NCBI GenBank assembly: GCA_023333565.1
Contig: JAJKFH010004141.1
Coordinates: 186,001-250,000 of the forward strand
Length of the DNA: 64,000 nucleotides
From: Puffinus mauretanicus
Taxonomy: Eukaryota; Chordata; Aves; Procellariiformes; Procellariidae
Direction of reading: 5' to 3'
Below are positions 14,390 to 26,049 of the stretch, piece by piece; within the stretch, counting starts at the first letter, position 1; every line of letters starts with the position of its first letter. The notes below the pieces were generated by a model. It made no database searches and was not told where the DNA came from. It saw only the letters and a program-made list of their open reading frames with translations. Position numbers and translations under genes: made by a program.

Positions 14390-15000
14390 GACACACACAC
14401 CAACCAAGGCCCTACCCCCCGCTGGTCCAGTTTAGACCAAAACCACAGACCCAGAAAACACTCGTCTGGGACACTCGTGTCCCACCTGTAAATGCGTCAG
14501 GCCTTGGCTGGTGGCTCCATCATTTCGTACAGTGCTTCCACATCGAGTACAAACATCTGAACAGTTTCACAGGCCCACAGATGTGTTACTTCCCAAGGGG
14601 CTGTTGTTTTCAATATTTCTTTGTGTATTAGCTAGTCAACATAAGCAACCATTGGCTTTGTTCATCCCATAGCTGATCCAATCTCTTTGACTTTCTCCAT
14701 ATTTAGATCCAATTATTAATTGCTTCAGAGGTTTCTCCTACCCTCTGGTCTCCTCCCTGATCATGTCCACTGCTGATATGAGCTCCAAACCAGAATAATC
14801 TAGCCAGCTAGAGATGGCCAGGTGTTATCAAGGTCATATCTGGATGATATCTTGACAGCAGATACGTCCTTTTTTCTGCCTCACATCTAAAAAGCTACTA
14901 CACTGTTGAGGGCTTAGTCTTTCCTGAGCTCATTTCTGGACTTTGGCTTCAGAGACAATCGATTTAGAGACACTCTGCCAGAAAGCTCATGGAAATAAAA
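14390..15000. other. Unassigned block of distinct composition
   Basis: Starting after a short CA run, this ~600-base block is richer in C and G than its flanks, contains ACCAAGGCCCTACCCCC and many CTCC/CTGG words, and has stops in all frames. It may be an old, unclassified repeat (LTR remnant or DNA transposon), but I cannot align it to a family by eye. Confidence 0.25.
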
Positions 15001-16599
15001 AAGCTGGAGATGCTTGTCCTGTAATCTCAGTTATTCTACATAACCAAACTGCTAAGCAAATTGTCCCTTAGAGACCTGTACCTTGACAGTGGATCAGCAT
15101 TTTGTCCCAAAAGGAGTCTAGCCAATGGCTCTTGAAAAATACATACAGCAAAAAACCAAGAAATTCAAAGGAACAAAGTTGTGGCAACAGATTAACATTA
15201 TTACTTACCTTGTAATTTTTCCCATTCAGTTGGGTATCTGAAGTTCACAAAGACCTGTGATACCACCAGTTTGGTGCAGCAATCAGCTAGAAGCATCAAC
15301 AAGAATTTCAGGAGTATATCTGAAATATACTGAAAAATTCTTGGACTAGCCATCGTGTCTGATGTCCTGCTTATTTAGCATATGTTATATATCAGCCTAA
15401 AGTAAATGAAACTTCATTTGTTTTTATACCTACTGACTGAGCATACTACTAGCAAATAACTCTCATGCTTAAATTATTCTGTGACTGAAAAGTAGTTCTG
15501 TCTAATATTTCATCAGCACTGTAGCCACATTAGTATTTTTTCAGTTTCCATCTGTTGCAATAAAGTTATACCAGGTCAAATGAGCTACTGAATATACAGT
15601 GATTGTAATTTTCTTCAACTTTTACTGGCTGCATTTTGACGTAGTTCTGTATCAATCCAATATTTTTGAGTAATTATTTCTCTAGTAACTCTCTAGTAAA
15701 AGTTTTCAAAGTTTTATGACAGACTGACTTATATCTGTGCCTTATCTGACTTGTTTTATGCTTCTTACATTACTTTACACTTATTTACACTGCTTTCAAC
15801 CAGGTGCTCACCTTAAATGTGATGCTTACAGTTACATCTTCGGGGAAAGGGGTGCTTCAGCAGACAGATGAATCTAGTTATTTGAGAAAAGATATTGAAA
15901 CAATGCTCAAAAACAACAAGAAGGTGAACATCTCTGCATGTCTATGTATTCTAACTAAAGATATATCTGAAATCCTCTTCAATTGGTATGTCAACCAAAG
16001 ACAATTCTCACTATCCTTTCAATGACTACTTAATTAATGTTTTAAAAAAGACGGCCCTGAAAACATCGTCAATTCCCAATTACAATTGAGTTATGATGAT
16101 TTGCCAAGTTACTGTTTTTGTGCAATCATACTCAATCACTCGCCCAAAAGTGAGATGTTTTGCTTTATCCTTAGTGTTTAGTTAAACTCAAACATTTTAA
16201 TGATCAATCGCTAGCTAAAGGCTTTATCATCAATTTCCATAGCTGACCTGACAGATATTGCAGGAGTCTGTCTGTACCTGGGCATTGGACCAGACAAAAA
16301 TTCCCTATTCTTTATAAATCACACAATAGTAAAGAAACATTAATTACAGTTTTATTTCCACTGTATTTCCACTTAACACAGGGTGTCTTCACATTTTATT
16401 ATTATCAGACTAACTTTGATGCCTCAATTTATCAACAAGCTTAATCCTTGGCACACACCAAGGTTAGAATTTTCTCGGCTTTGGAAATATGTTTGGTGTT
16501 TGAAGCACGAGTCTGAACTCAGAATACCTAGATTTAGTTTCAAATTTTGTTGCATAAATTTAAACAGTCGTTTCCAGTGACTCTCAGTTTCTTTTCAGT
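15001..16599. other. AT-rich stretch, nothing recognised
   Basis: No recognisable gene or transposon on either strand. The longest open frame (15804-16025 +) lacks any known domain. Confidence 0.5.
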
Positions 16600-17200
16600 G
16601 CCCTGATGATAGTGTCCCAAACTTTTAAAGTGGATTTGAGATCCCTACACAACGGAAGCTCTATAAACATGAAATACTATTAATAATGCACTCTTATTTA
16701 ATATGCATAATAAATGTTTCACAATCCTGACATTGGCTCACACTCATCTAGCATTTAATTGGCACACAAAGTAAAATCCCAGCACCAATTCATTAGGTGT
16801 AACAGTGGCTAATGATGGCACAGTCCCTTTATCAGAACTAAATTGAAGTAAACAATTTAAAATACAACACAAGGCCCTCCTGGACACTCGATTAGCAGGG
16901 AGACACTAAGTATCATCTGTCCATCATGAAAACCCAGGCAGCTGTGCACAATTAAGCTTTCAAACAAACTGAAGTGAAATCACATTGCAGTGCAAACACA
17001 TTATGCAGTCATTAGCACACTTACTCCACAGAAATGTAATAAAGCAGCTCTGATTAGCATGCTTTGATGCATTAAAAATCTTCTTTTTATTTAATACTGT
17101 TTCACAGAGTAATGAGCAATTGTACAATAAATCACAGAACAACACATTCAGCTTAGCATGCTGTTGGGAGCAGGGGATGTGCATAAAGTGAGTTTCCAAA
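16600..17200. other. Candidate conserved non-coding element
   Basis: This stretch differs from the surrounding sequence: it has little homopolymer sequence and no microsatellites, and is dense in homeodomain-, POU- and MEIS-type words (TTAATATGCATAATAAATG near 16700, TAATTGGCAC near 16758, CAATTAAGC near 16948, GATTAGCATGC near 17053). No open frame is conserved-looking. Its texture resembles vertebrate developmental enhancers embedded in gene deserts. That is an impression, not an alignment, so confidence is low. Confidence 0.25.
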
Positions 17201-20200
17201 AAGTGCTTAACCTAGTATCCAACAGTTAGTGACCATTTTAGACACTTAAAAGACAAGCATTTTTCAAAAGGACTGAGTTCCTAGGGAGATTAGTTGAAAC
17301 TTTTTAATTCCTTTTGCTCTATAAACATGATAGATGATTTCTGTTTACATTTGCAGAAGATTTTGATTTACAAATTATGTTTTGTGTCTTCTTCCTCAAG
17401 GAGTTAGCACATTTTCAGCCTCCATGGAGATAATCTTTCTGAAGTAAATGAGATGTGCCAAATATTTACTGAATTATATACAAAATATCCAGCTTTTATT
17501 CAACTGTGTCTGAAGTAAAATTCCATTTCCTTAAGAAAAGTTCTTATCTCTTCAATCTTATCCATGAAAGACGGTGGACAAAACAATGGTTACAGAATTA
17601 AGAAAGCACAAGAATCAAACTCTTCAAATGGCATAATGCAGAGTGGCACAAGCAGTTAATAGAAAGATCCAGAACCCCGGCTGTTGGAATAGCAGCTAGA
17701 AGAAACTGCCTAAAAAAAAGAAAAAGGAAGTAGTATGCCACTAAATTTGTTGCATGTCATGGAGGACAAAATGGACCTTTGTAAGTGTTGAAAACAGAAT
17801 TTTGTGACTGATCCTTGTCACCTAGCTATAACAGCTGGAAAATTTTAAGAGCTATACTTGGAAAGAGTATCATAATCAGTTATAAAGCAAATTACATGAA
17901 GTAACGTTGGAGTAAGACTCTCAGCTTTAAAAAAGGTACATAAACTATGGTATGGTGGGAGGTGTTACTAAGGTGAAGGCTGGAAACCATTTGCATTACC
18001 GCAAGTCTCACAGAAGTCCTATGAGCTTCACAGGTTTACTGTCTGAAATTAGGGGCTGTGAGTATCTGTCTTTTTAGTCATCAAATCAGTGCAAAACATA
18101 TTAAATGAACACAGTCATTTTTATTTTCTTTAAGGTCGTGTTCAATTATCTACTGTGAAGAACAAATGGTTTCCACTGAACCATATTGGCTTCTAAGTAC
18201 TTAAGCTCCAAAGTGATAATTTTCCAGTGCTAATTAAATGCAGTTGGAAACAATTACAGAAATAAACAATATAAACATGCTCTATAGAAAAGAGTTTGAA
18301 CTGGAAAACAGTTTCTCTCCATCAGTATTGGCTACAGATGGTTCTTAGGTGCTGATACGGTCTATGAACAGGGCTAAAAGTCTTTCCAAGAAAAAGTTGC
18401 TTATAAATATACACCCTCTTGTTCTGCTAAGCTTCTCATGCTTATTAGGAACATGAATTACCATGTGTTCTCCTAGAAATTGAAACTTACATAGATATGA
18501 TTATCTCTGAAGTATACAACCTGTTGATCCCTGTTCTGCAGACACATTAATTATCAGGAACTGTCACAACAAGTCCAACTGGTGATATAGCTTATAGAGA
18601 TTTCCTTCACACGCTCTCCAAAAGACAGAAAATTTCCTTCGTCTTACCTGGTTTGCTATGTTAGTTAACAGCACTACAGAAAGAGAGAGCTTAAGTATGA
18701 AGCTTTTACTAGAGGGGTTTATTTTGTAAACCTAAACATAAAACAAAGAAAAAAAAACTTCCTTTTTTGGCCTCTTTCACATACAACTGTCCACCTAAAG
18801 ATACTGAGAACATGCAAACAACTGAAGCTATAAAAACCATTTTAAAAGGGAGAATGCAGGTTCCTCTAAGTGAAGAGCAATGTTTATCTACTGTGTTGAC
18901 ACAATATATTGCATGAAGTAATTTACTGTCTTATAGTGCATATAAACGGGTATTTAGGGCTTCCTCTTTTCAAGGACATTAATTACCTTGTTAGAAAACA
19001 CATTCAGTTTTTAAAAAATTGCACTATTGTGCATGGTGCTATGCTATTCTCAAAGTATCATCCTTCTAATCAGTTTAAAGAAGAGACCCCGAGGAGTTTA
19101 TGACATTTACCACTTTGCAAATATGACCCACTTAAGGCTCATATCTGCTCCCGTTCAAGACACCTAAAAAGTACTGTTGATGTCTATTCTGTAGCTGCTT
19201 TCAGAAGATATGTGAGGATAGACTTGGTTGAAAGATAGCATTCCAGTTCATGGAAAGGCATCTGTTTTTTAAATTTGATTTTGGGCCAGACTTTTAATTT
19301 AGCAAATAAAAATAATTCAAGGCAGGAGAAAATCCTATAGAAATCTGGGGGAAATGGGTATTCTTGTTGGTTTAATCTTATCTACTTTCTTCTCAAGTCA
19401 CTCCTGCTCACGGAGACCACTCCTGGGGATTTTAAGATCTACTGATACCTCAGTCCTGACAAGTCTAAAGACTTCCTAATTTCAGACCGACTCTACAGTG
19501 AGCACTGCAAAAACTTGACATTTCCAGAACTTTTAGGCACGAGGTTCTCCACAGGGCTCCAGAAACACTGGGACCTATGTTCTGACGCTAGCCTCTTTAT
19601 GTCATGGACCTAGATGCTTCCCAAATCTAACTCCAAGTCAAACTCAGAGTCTGACCCAGGACTTCTAAACTTCAGTACTTTGTTCATGACCACAAGCCTA
19701 GAAAGCTTACCATCATGACTGCTCCAGAGTCCCAAATCAGAAGATATCAGAGTCCTGCAGCAATCCACTTCAGTTTAATAGTGTTTCTATGAAAATCCTG
19801 TCTTTGATTCAGGGAAATCTTGGGATGTTTGATATATATTTCCATTTACAAATAATAATAAAATGTTTTACAAGTAAATTTGCTTTGCTGAAAATTTTCC
19901 TTTGGCAATAGTTTGACGCTAATTCTGCTTTAAACTGAGTTTCTCTATCCTTTTTAAAGCTTAACACACAGATAAAGTAGGAAAATTAGAAGGAAGTTAA
20001 GGGATCTGTTTTAGATAAGGGAAGGTTGTAAGGCTACAAAAAAGTCACTACAGTGTCAAAGCAAATGATAAATTTCACTTTCTACTGTTCTCTTAAACAG
20101 AATTTTTATAACAGTGCCAAGATAATCTTGTTAAAAATATAGAGCAAGTCCTTCAGTATTTTAAAAATCAAATACCTCCATTACTATGTTCAGTGTGATT

Positions 20201-20939
20201 CCAGTAAAAACTCATTACAAATGGTTACAATTAAAAGAATCTATTTTTCCTGATGTTCATACATCAGTAATTTTAGTCATTCTTTGACCTGGTTTCCAAA
20301 TAACCATGTTATCTGTTCCACATCAGTTTCAGCAGAACAGATTCTCTTCCCCTCCAGATCATCCTCATTTTGATTTACAATGTGTCCTTCCATTCTTAAT
20401 AATGGGGAAAATTAGCAGAGTCATGGCAGATATTCTCTCAGTAGGATCTACCTGTTTTGCACATACATGCATTATTGTCAAAGCTGTCTTTCATTTTTCT
20501 TCCTTTCATTTTTTTATTTGTCCTCTCTGAAAAACAATCTGTAGACTTTGCAAATATTTGGAAAGTGTGCGCCAATTTAGCCATGGAATAGCCATGTTAT
20601 GACCAGTAGGACATAATGACAAAGTTCATGTAGCCATTGTATTTTAATAGATTGCAATTCACGCTCAGATTTTAATATCACACTTGTAAGAATAGATTTG
20701 TGAAGTAAACATCATATTTAACCTTATCCTCCACAGAATGTAGATTCATGTCTGAAAACCTGGTCATTATAATTTCAGTTTAAATGAGATTTCCAGATGC
20801 ATCACAGTTTTCTGAGCTGAATCAATGTCAACAGAACTGTAATTTTTCTCCAGAAAAACAATGCCCCTAAAATGCCGATTTCTACCCTTTGCGAGTTTAC
20901 GTAGAATGACTTTTTTTACCCTGTAATAGCCAAATTTTA
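17201..20939. other. AT-rich stretch without recognisable gene
   Basis: No domain-bearing ORF was found. A sub-block at about 19380-19790 is less AT-rich, with recurrent GACTCT/CCAGAAC/CAGAGTC words, and is unassigned; it could be an eroded repeat. The remainder is typical AT-rich intergenic or intronic sequence. Confidence 0.5.
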
Positions 20940-21066
20940 CTAAATAGTAAATAGTATAAATAGTATAATATATAGTTATAATTATATATAGTTATATAAC
21001 TATATACTATAGTTATATAGTATATATATTATAATAATAGTATAATTAATATGGTTTAATATATTT
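20940..21066. repeat. AT-rich low-complexity repeat with palindrome
   Basis: Imperfect TATA/ATAGT repeats (AAATAGTATAAATAGTATAA and variants) span about 125 bases with almost no G or C. They contain a perfect 22-bp palindrome centred on GTTATATAAC at 20985-21006. Confidence 0.85.
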
Positions 21067-21750
21067 TACACTGTAATTTAATTTTTTTTTTTAAGCCCAA
21101 ATATTTATTCAAACCACAAGAGTGGAAAAGCATCAGAACTCTAATCCAGATTGTTCAGATAACATTGGATAAAAAATATTCAAGGACATTCAAGTGTGCT
21201 ATAAGAACTTGGAAAGAAATCTCCACTTTGGAGTGGAAGAAATGTACAGAAAACACTTCTAATACTGAACATACAGATTTGTTTGAACAAATATATAACA
21301 AATAAATGAAAGGAAAATAAGCACACAATTAATAAACAAAACATGGTGCCTCTCTGCTTCAGTACAGCAACCTACTCAGTTCTTTGCCCGAAGTATTTCT
21401 AGTTACAAAGATGTTTTTCCTAGATATTTATGCAGCACTGTAGCCACTATGCAGTCTCTGCAATAGCACCGGAACTGCAGCTGTCTTATGAATTCATCAC
21501 TATACAGCTGTGTATCTTCCGTTCTTCTGACCCAGATATTTTTAATGCAGAGGCCAAATCCTGAAATGAGGTTACATATTCCACACCTGAAATCTTTTTA
21601 GGGGATTTTCAGTTCTTTCCTGTGTAGGTCATCTGTGAACTATGAACTGTGTAGCTTATTTCAACTGAACTGTAGAGCTAGAAGAGAAACAAATTCCAAA
21701 GTAATAATGGTGTGATGGATGTATAGTAACGAGAAACAGTCATTGATTAG
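21067..21750. other. AT-rich non-coding stretch
   Basis: No recognised gene or repeat apart from a T-rich run near 21085. Confidence 0.5.
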
Positions 21751-21882
21751 ATCAAGGTCAGGTTGGACGGGGCTCTGAGCCACCTGATCTGGTTGAAGAT
21801 GTCCCTGCCCATGGCAGGGGGGTTGGACGAGATGACCTTTAAAGGTCGCTTCCAATCCAAACTATTCTATGATTCTATGATT
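21751..21882 (+). mobile_element. CR1 LINE 3' end fragment
   Basis: This is a strongly 5'-truncated CR1 of about 130 bp. It starts in the last codons of the CR1 ORF (AGGTTGGACGGGGCTCTGAG, followed by CACCTGATCTGGTTG) and continues through the 3' UTR motif GGTTGGACGAGATGACCTTT to the tail attctatgattctatgatt. It is nearly identical in wording to the 3' end at 715-849, so both come from the same or a closely related CR1 subfamily. Confidence 0.93.
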
Positions 21883-24164
21883 ATATTAATGCTTACAGCA
21901 AACCAGTGTGAATTCCAGTCTCATCAAGAGACCTCTGAATGTCATGATTTCTATTATTGCTCAGATCAAATTAACTTGCATTTTATTTCTTGCTGAATTC
22001 TTGTTTCCCAGCAGCTAATTTAAAAAACTGTCTTGCTTTCCTGTTTCCGTTAGGCACACACATACTTAACTTTTGGAATAGCAGGAATTCCACCAATACA
22101 GTGAGATTGTGAGCAGAAGTAAAGGACTTTGACAACTAAACCTGATTTTGTTCTCTTTCCTTGTGTCAAGTCATTTCAGAAAGTTCTGTTTTGCATATTG
22201 GTTGGAAGTACAGGATCTATATCTAACATTTCTGAGGGTGAATATCAAAAGTGTATGGGACCACAGAGTGGAAATACATGATTGATGCTTTGCTACTGTG
22301 TCTGGTGACCTGAAGCACATACACTACACTGAGTCACACTAATGAGGATCAAGCAGGTAGCAGTTCTCTGCCAGAGATGATGTAGATCTGCAGTAAACTT
22401 GAATCTCCTTTATTCAGACTAAAAAACTGTGTTTTGTACGTTTTTTAAAAAACAGAAAGCCCAGTTGGGCTTAAAGTCCTTTAATGGAATTAGAAAGACA
22501 TACTATCAAATTTAACAGATAGCTTCACTCAATAATAGAAATTAGGACAAGACTTTGAAAATGATGACTACAATAATGATATCTTTATTATTATAAATAA
22601 TAATAATTCTATATAGTTTTAAAATATTTTCATAGAATTTCATGGTCTTTTCCCTTTCAAATTGCCAGTTTCAAGGTTTAATGCATTATGAAGTCAAAGA
22701 CAATGTTAAAATTCAGCAACTTCCTACCTTTATAAGCATTATCCAACAGTATATATTTACCTTAAACACATATGTACAAAATTAATAGGGCTGAAAGATT
22801 TTGCTAATCTTCTTGAAATGTTCTAAAGTGCTTTTTAAAAAGCAAATAAAAAAGGTCCATCATCAGTGCAATAGATAGTCAGTGCAATAGTCAGTGCAAT
22901 GTTTTACATGAACACAGCTCATATCTGATTGATCTTGCTCAGGAATGATGCGTGAGCTGAAAAAATGGGATTATTTGGAACTGTGATACCTATTGCTGTG
23001 TTCAAACTGACACAGAAGGAGACCATTTTTTTTAACCCCCATTGGCAACTGTGCCACCATGTCACTGCAGATCAACCATGCTGGGATTTAGTTTCATGCC
23101 CCTAAGATAAATTTCATCTCTCATATGACAAAACAGTAAAAAAGAGAAATCAGCTGGCAGAATATCTGACCTACATGGCAAGCAGGCTAACTAAACCCCA
23201 ATCAAGTCTTTACTGAGACTACATTAGCTCTGCTCACTCTTGTAAAATTTCTGGTAGTTTGCAGCTGGAATTATAGGACCATATAATTTCTATCTTAGTG
23301 TGCTGATAATCCCCAAAGGTGCTAATATCGTGTGTATTTTTACAAGTTTTAGACAAAAAGAATTTTCCCTGGATTTCTCACTGTTGCTTACCTTGCACTC
23401 AAGGTAATCCTTTGGCATTCAGAGGAAGAATAATATTTCATACTTAAACTACTTGATAGCTCGCATCATGAAGATCTGCAAAGCAATTCTTTGTGCTGTC
23501 ACTTAAATGGATAATTTTGTAATGCTTTCTGAAGTGATAAATGCTCAAATGGAGAAAAAAGCCTGCCTTAGTGAGGTCAGGCTATAGCATCTGAGGGATA
23601 GAATTATGCATTTTAATAGAGAAGGTTAGGAAATGGATATTTGTTCATTTTCCCAAGAATAATTTGAAAATGCCCACTAATTGAAGAAATTACAGAAATG
23701 AAGGGAAAAAAACAAGCAACCTGTTAAGGCAGTATTATTCAAACAGTTTTGAAAGTGCCTTTTCTATGTCCTGTTTGCTGTCATTTGGGAATGGAGCAGG
23801 ACATACATTAAGGAAATTGAGACATGCAGAGGTCAGATTTTTTTTCTACCAATCTGCAGACTCAGTCCTTGGAGAAAGTGGAGTTAGTCACTGCTTTGGA
23901 GATTAATCTGGAAGCTGGTGTGGTAGCAATTTGTGCTTGTTCACTATTTCAGGCTGAAAATCTCAAAGTGATTGAAGAAGAGGCATCACTACACTATGAT
24001 AAAACTTTGCAGAAGTTTTTTTTTTAAAACAAAAAGGTAAAAAAAACCCACAGATCTTTATAGATATGCACACATATATGCTAAAAGGAAAGAGTATCTT
24101 ATAGTTTGCATACATTAAAGTAGCCTGTATTAGGCTTAATTTCTTTAAGATGTCACTTTTTTTT
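21883..24164. other. AT-rich stretch without recognisable gene
   Basis: No coding region is supported. It contains a small TAATAATAAT-rich run (about 22575-22608) and a short imperfect tandem of AGTGCAATAG units (about 22866-22903). Confidence 0.5.
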
Positions 24165-26049
24165 TCCGGTTTTTGAACCCCCCGGTGGGTTGACGCTGAC
24201 TAGCAGCTAAACACCCACGCAGTTTCTTGCTCACTCCCCTTTCCCAAAAGATGGGGAAAAAAAGAAGGAAAACAAGAAGACTCATGGATTAAAAGGACAA
24301 TTTAAAAGGGAAAGCAAAGCTGCTTGTGCAAGCAAAGCAAAAAGAACTTCTTCACTGCTTCGCATTGGGAGGCAGATGTCTAGCCACTTCCTGGAAAGCA
24401 GGACCTCAGCACACATAACAGTTGCTTGAGGAGACAAACACCATAACCACCCCCTTCTTCCTCCTTTCCCTGAGCTTTTATTGCTGAGCACAATGTCATA
24501 TGTTATGGAGTATCGTTTAGTCAGTTCAGGTCAGCCATCCTCACTGTGTCCCCTTCCAACTGGCGAGGTCCCCAGTGACTGGAGAAAAGGGAGTATCATA
24601 CCCATTTCAAAGAGGGTAAAAATGAGGACCCTGAGAACTACTGACCGGTCAGCCTCACCTCAGTGTACAGTAAGGCCTAGTGGCCTTCGACAATGGAGTG
24701 GCTGCAGCAGTGGACAAGGGAAGAGCAATGGGTGTCATCTACCTGGACTTCTGTAAGGCCTTTGAAATGATCCCCCCCAACATTCTTACCTCTAAATTGG
24801 TGAGATATGGATTTGATGGATTGACTGTTGGATGGATAAGGAATTGGCTGAATGGTTGCATCCAAAGACTTACAACTCAATGTTCAAGTGGAAAACAGTG
24901 GCAAGTGGTGTCCCTCAGGGGTCCATTCTGGGGCCAATACTATTTAATATCTTTATTAATGACATAGTGGTATTGAGTGCACTGTCAGCAAGTTTGCGGA
25001 TGACACCAAGCTGAGTGGTACAGTTGATACACTTGAGGGAAGGGGTGTCATCCAGAAGGACCTGTACAGGCTGGAAGAGTGGGCCCATGAGAAGCTCATG
25101 AAGTTCAACAGGTACCTGGGCAGGGGCAACCCCCAATGTCAGTACAGACTGGGGGATGAATGGATTGAGAGTAGCCCTGCCAAGAAGGACTTGGCGGCAC
25201 TGGTGGGTGGCAAATTGGACATGAGCCAGCAATGTGTGCTTCAGCCCAGAAAGCCAACTGTATCCTGGGCTGCATCAAAAGCAGCGTGGCCAACAGGTCG
25301 AGGGAGGTGATTCTCCCCCTCTGCTCTGCTCTGGTGAGACCCCCCCCTGCAGTGCTGCATCCAGCTCTGGAGCCCTCAGCACAAGAAAGACATGGACGTG
25401 TTGGAGCGGGTCCAGAGGAGGTCACGAAAATGATTGGGGGGTGGAACGCCTCTCCTATGAAGAAAGGCTGAGAGAGTTGGGGTTGTTTAGGCTGCAGAAA
25501 AGAAGGCTCCAGCAAGACCTATCATGTTTTTTTGATATATAAAGAGGGCTTATAAGAAAGGCAGAGAAAGACTTTTTACCTGTAGTGACAGGACAAGGGG
25601 CAATGCTTTTAAATTGAAAGGGTAGATTTAGATTGCGTATAACGAAGAAATGTCTTATGATGAGGGTGGTGAGACACAGGAACAGGTCACTCAGAGAATC
25701 TGTGGATGCCCCATCCCTGGAATTGTTCAAGATCAGGTTGGATGGGACTTTGAGCAACCTGGTCTGTGAAAGATGTCTCTGCACATGGCAGGGGGGGTTG
25801 GACAAGATGATCTTTGAAGGTGTCTTCCAAGCCAAACCGTTATATGATTTTGTGATTCTATGATTCTATGAACTTCTTGCTACTCCCAGTCAACTTGGTA
25901 GGGGGTCAAAGTGAGAAACAGAGAAGGCCTTGACGCTGTGAGAACACTGCTCATATGTTATCAACAGTGCTTTAGTCACAAATGCAAAGCACAGCACCAA
26001 AGGGACTGCTATGAAGGAAGTTAACTCCATTCCAGACAGACCCAACACA
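24165..26049 (+). mobile_element. Solo ERV LTR (copy 2), interrupted by a CR1
   Basis: This is the same LTR family as the one at 1943-2526 and in the same orientation. Matching landmarks are CACCCACGCAG, GCTCACTCCCC, GACTCATGGATTAAAAGGAC (versus GACTCATGGGTTGAGA-like sequence in copy 1), AAGCAAAGCAAA, TGAGCACAATGTCATATG, GAGAAGGCCTTGACGC and TGTTATCAACA. The 5' end is degenerate. The LTR reads 24165-24560, is interrupted by a CR1 (24561-25870), and resumes with AACTTCTTG at 25871, exactly where copy 1 continues after CCCAAC. The LTR is therefore older than that CR1. There is no coding capacity. Confidence 0.82.
24561..25870 (+). mobile_element. CR1 LINE fragment nested in the LTR
   Basis: A 5'-truncated, internally deleted CR1 of about 1.3 kb. 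It begins in the RT domain (GEVPSDWRKGSIIPISK), loses the following segment near 24670, then resumes with [40 protein letters not shown] and the C-terminal blocks ([14 protein letters not shown]-like). These lie in several different frames (24680-24967, 24832-25014, 25098-25310, 25232-25542), so the element is inactive. The active-site region (FADD in the family) is frameshifted, near [15 protein letters not shown] sequence at about 24988-25016. It ends with the CR1 tail tgattctatgattctatg. Bases AAC flank both sides, consistent with a very short target duplication. Confidence 0.92.
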
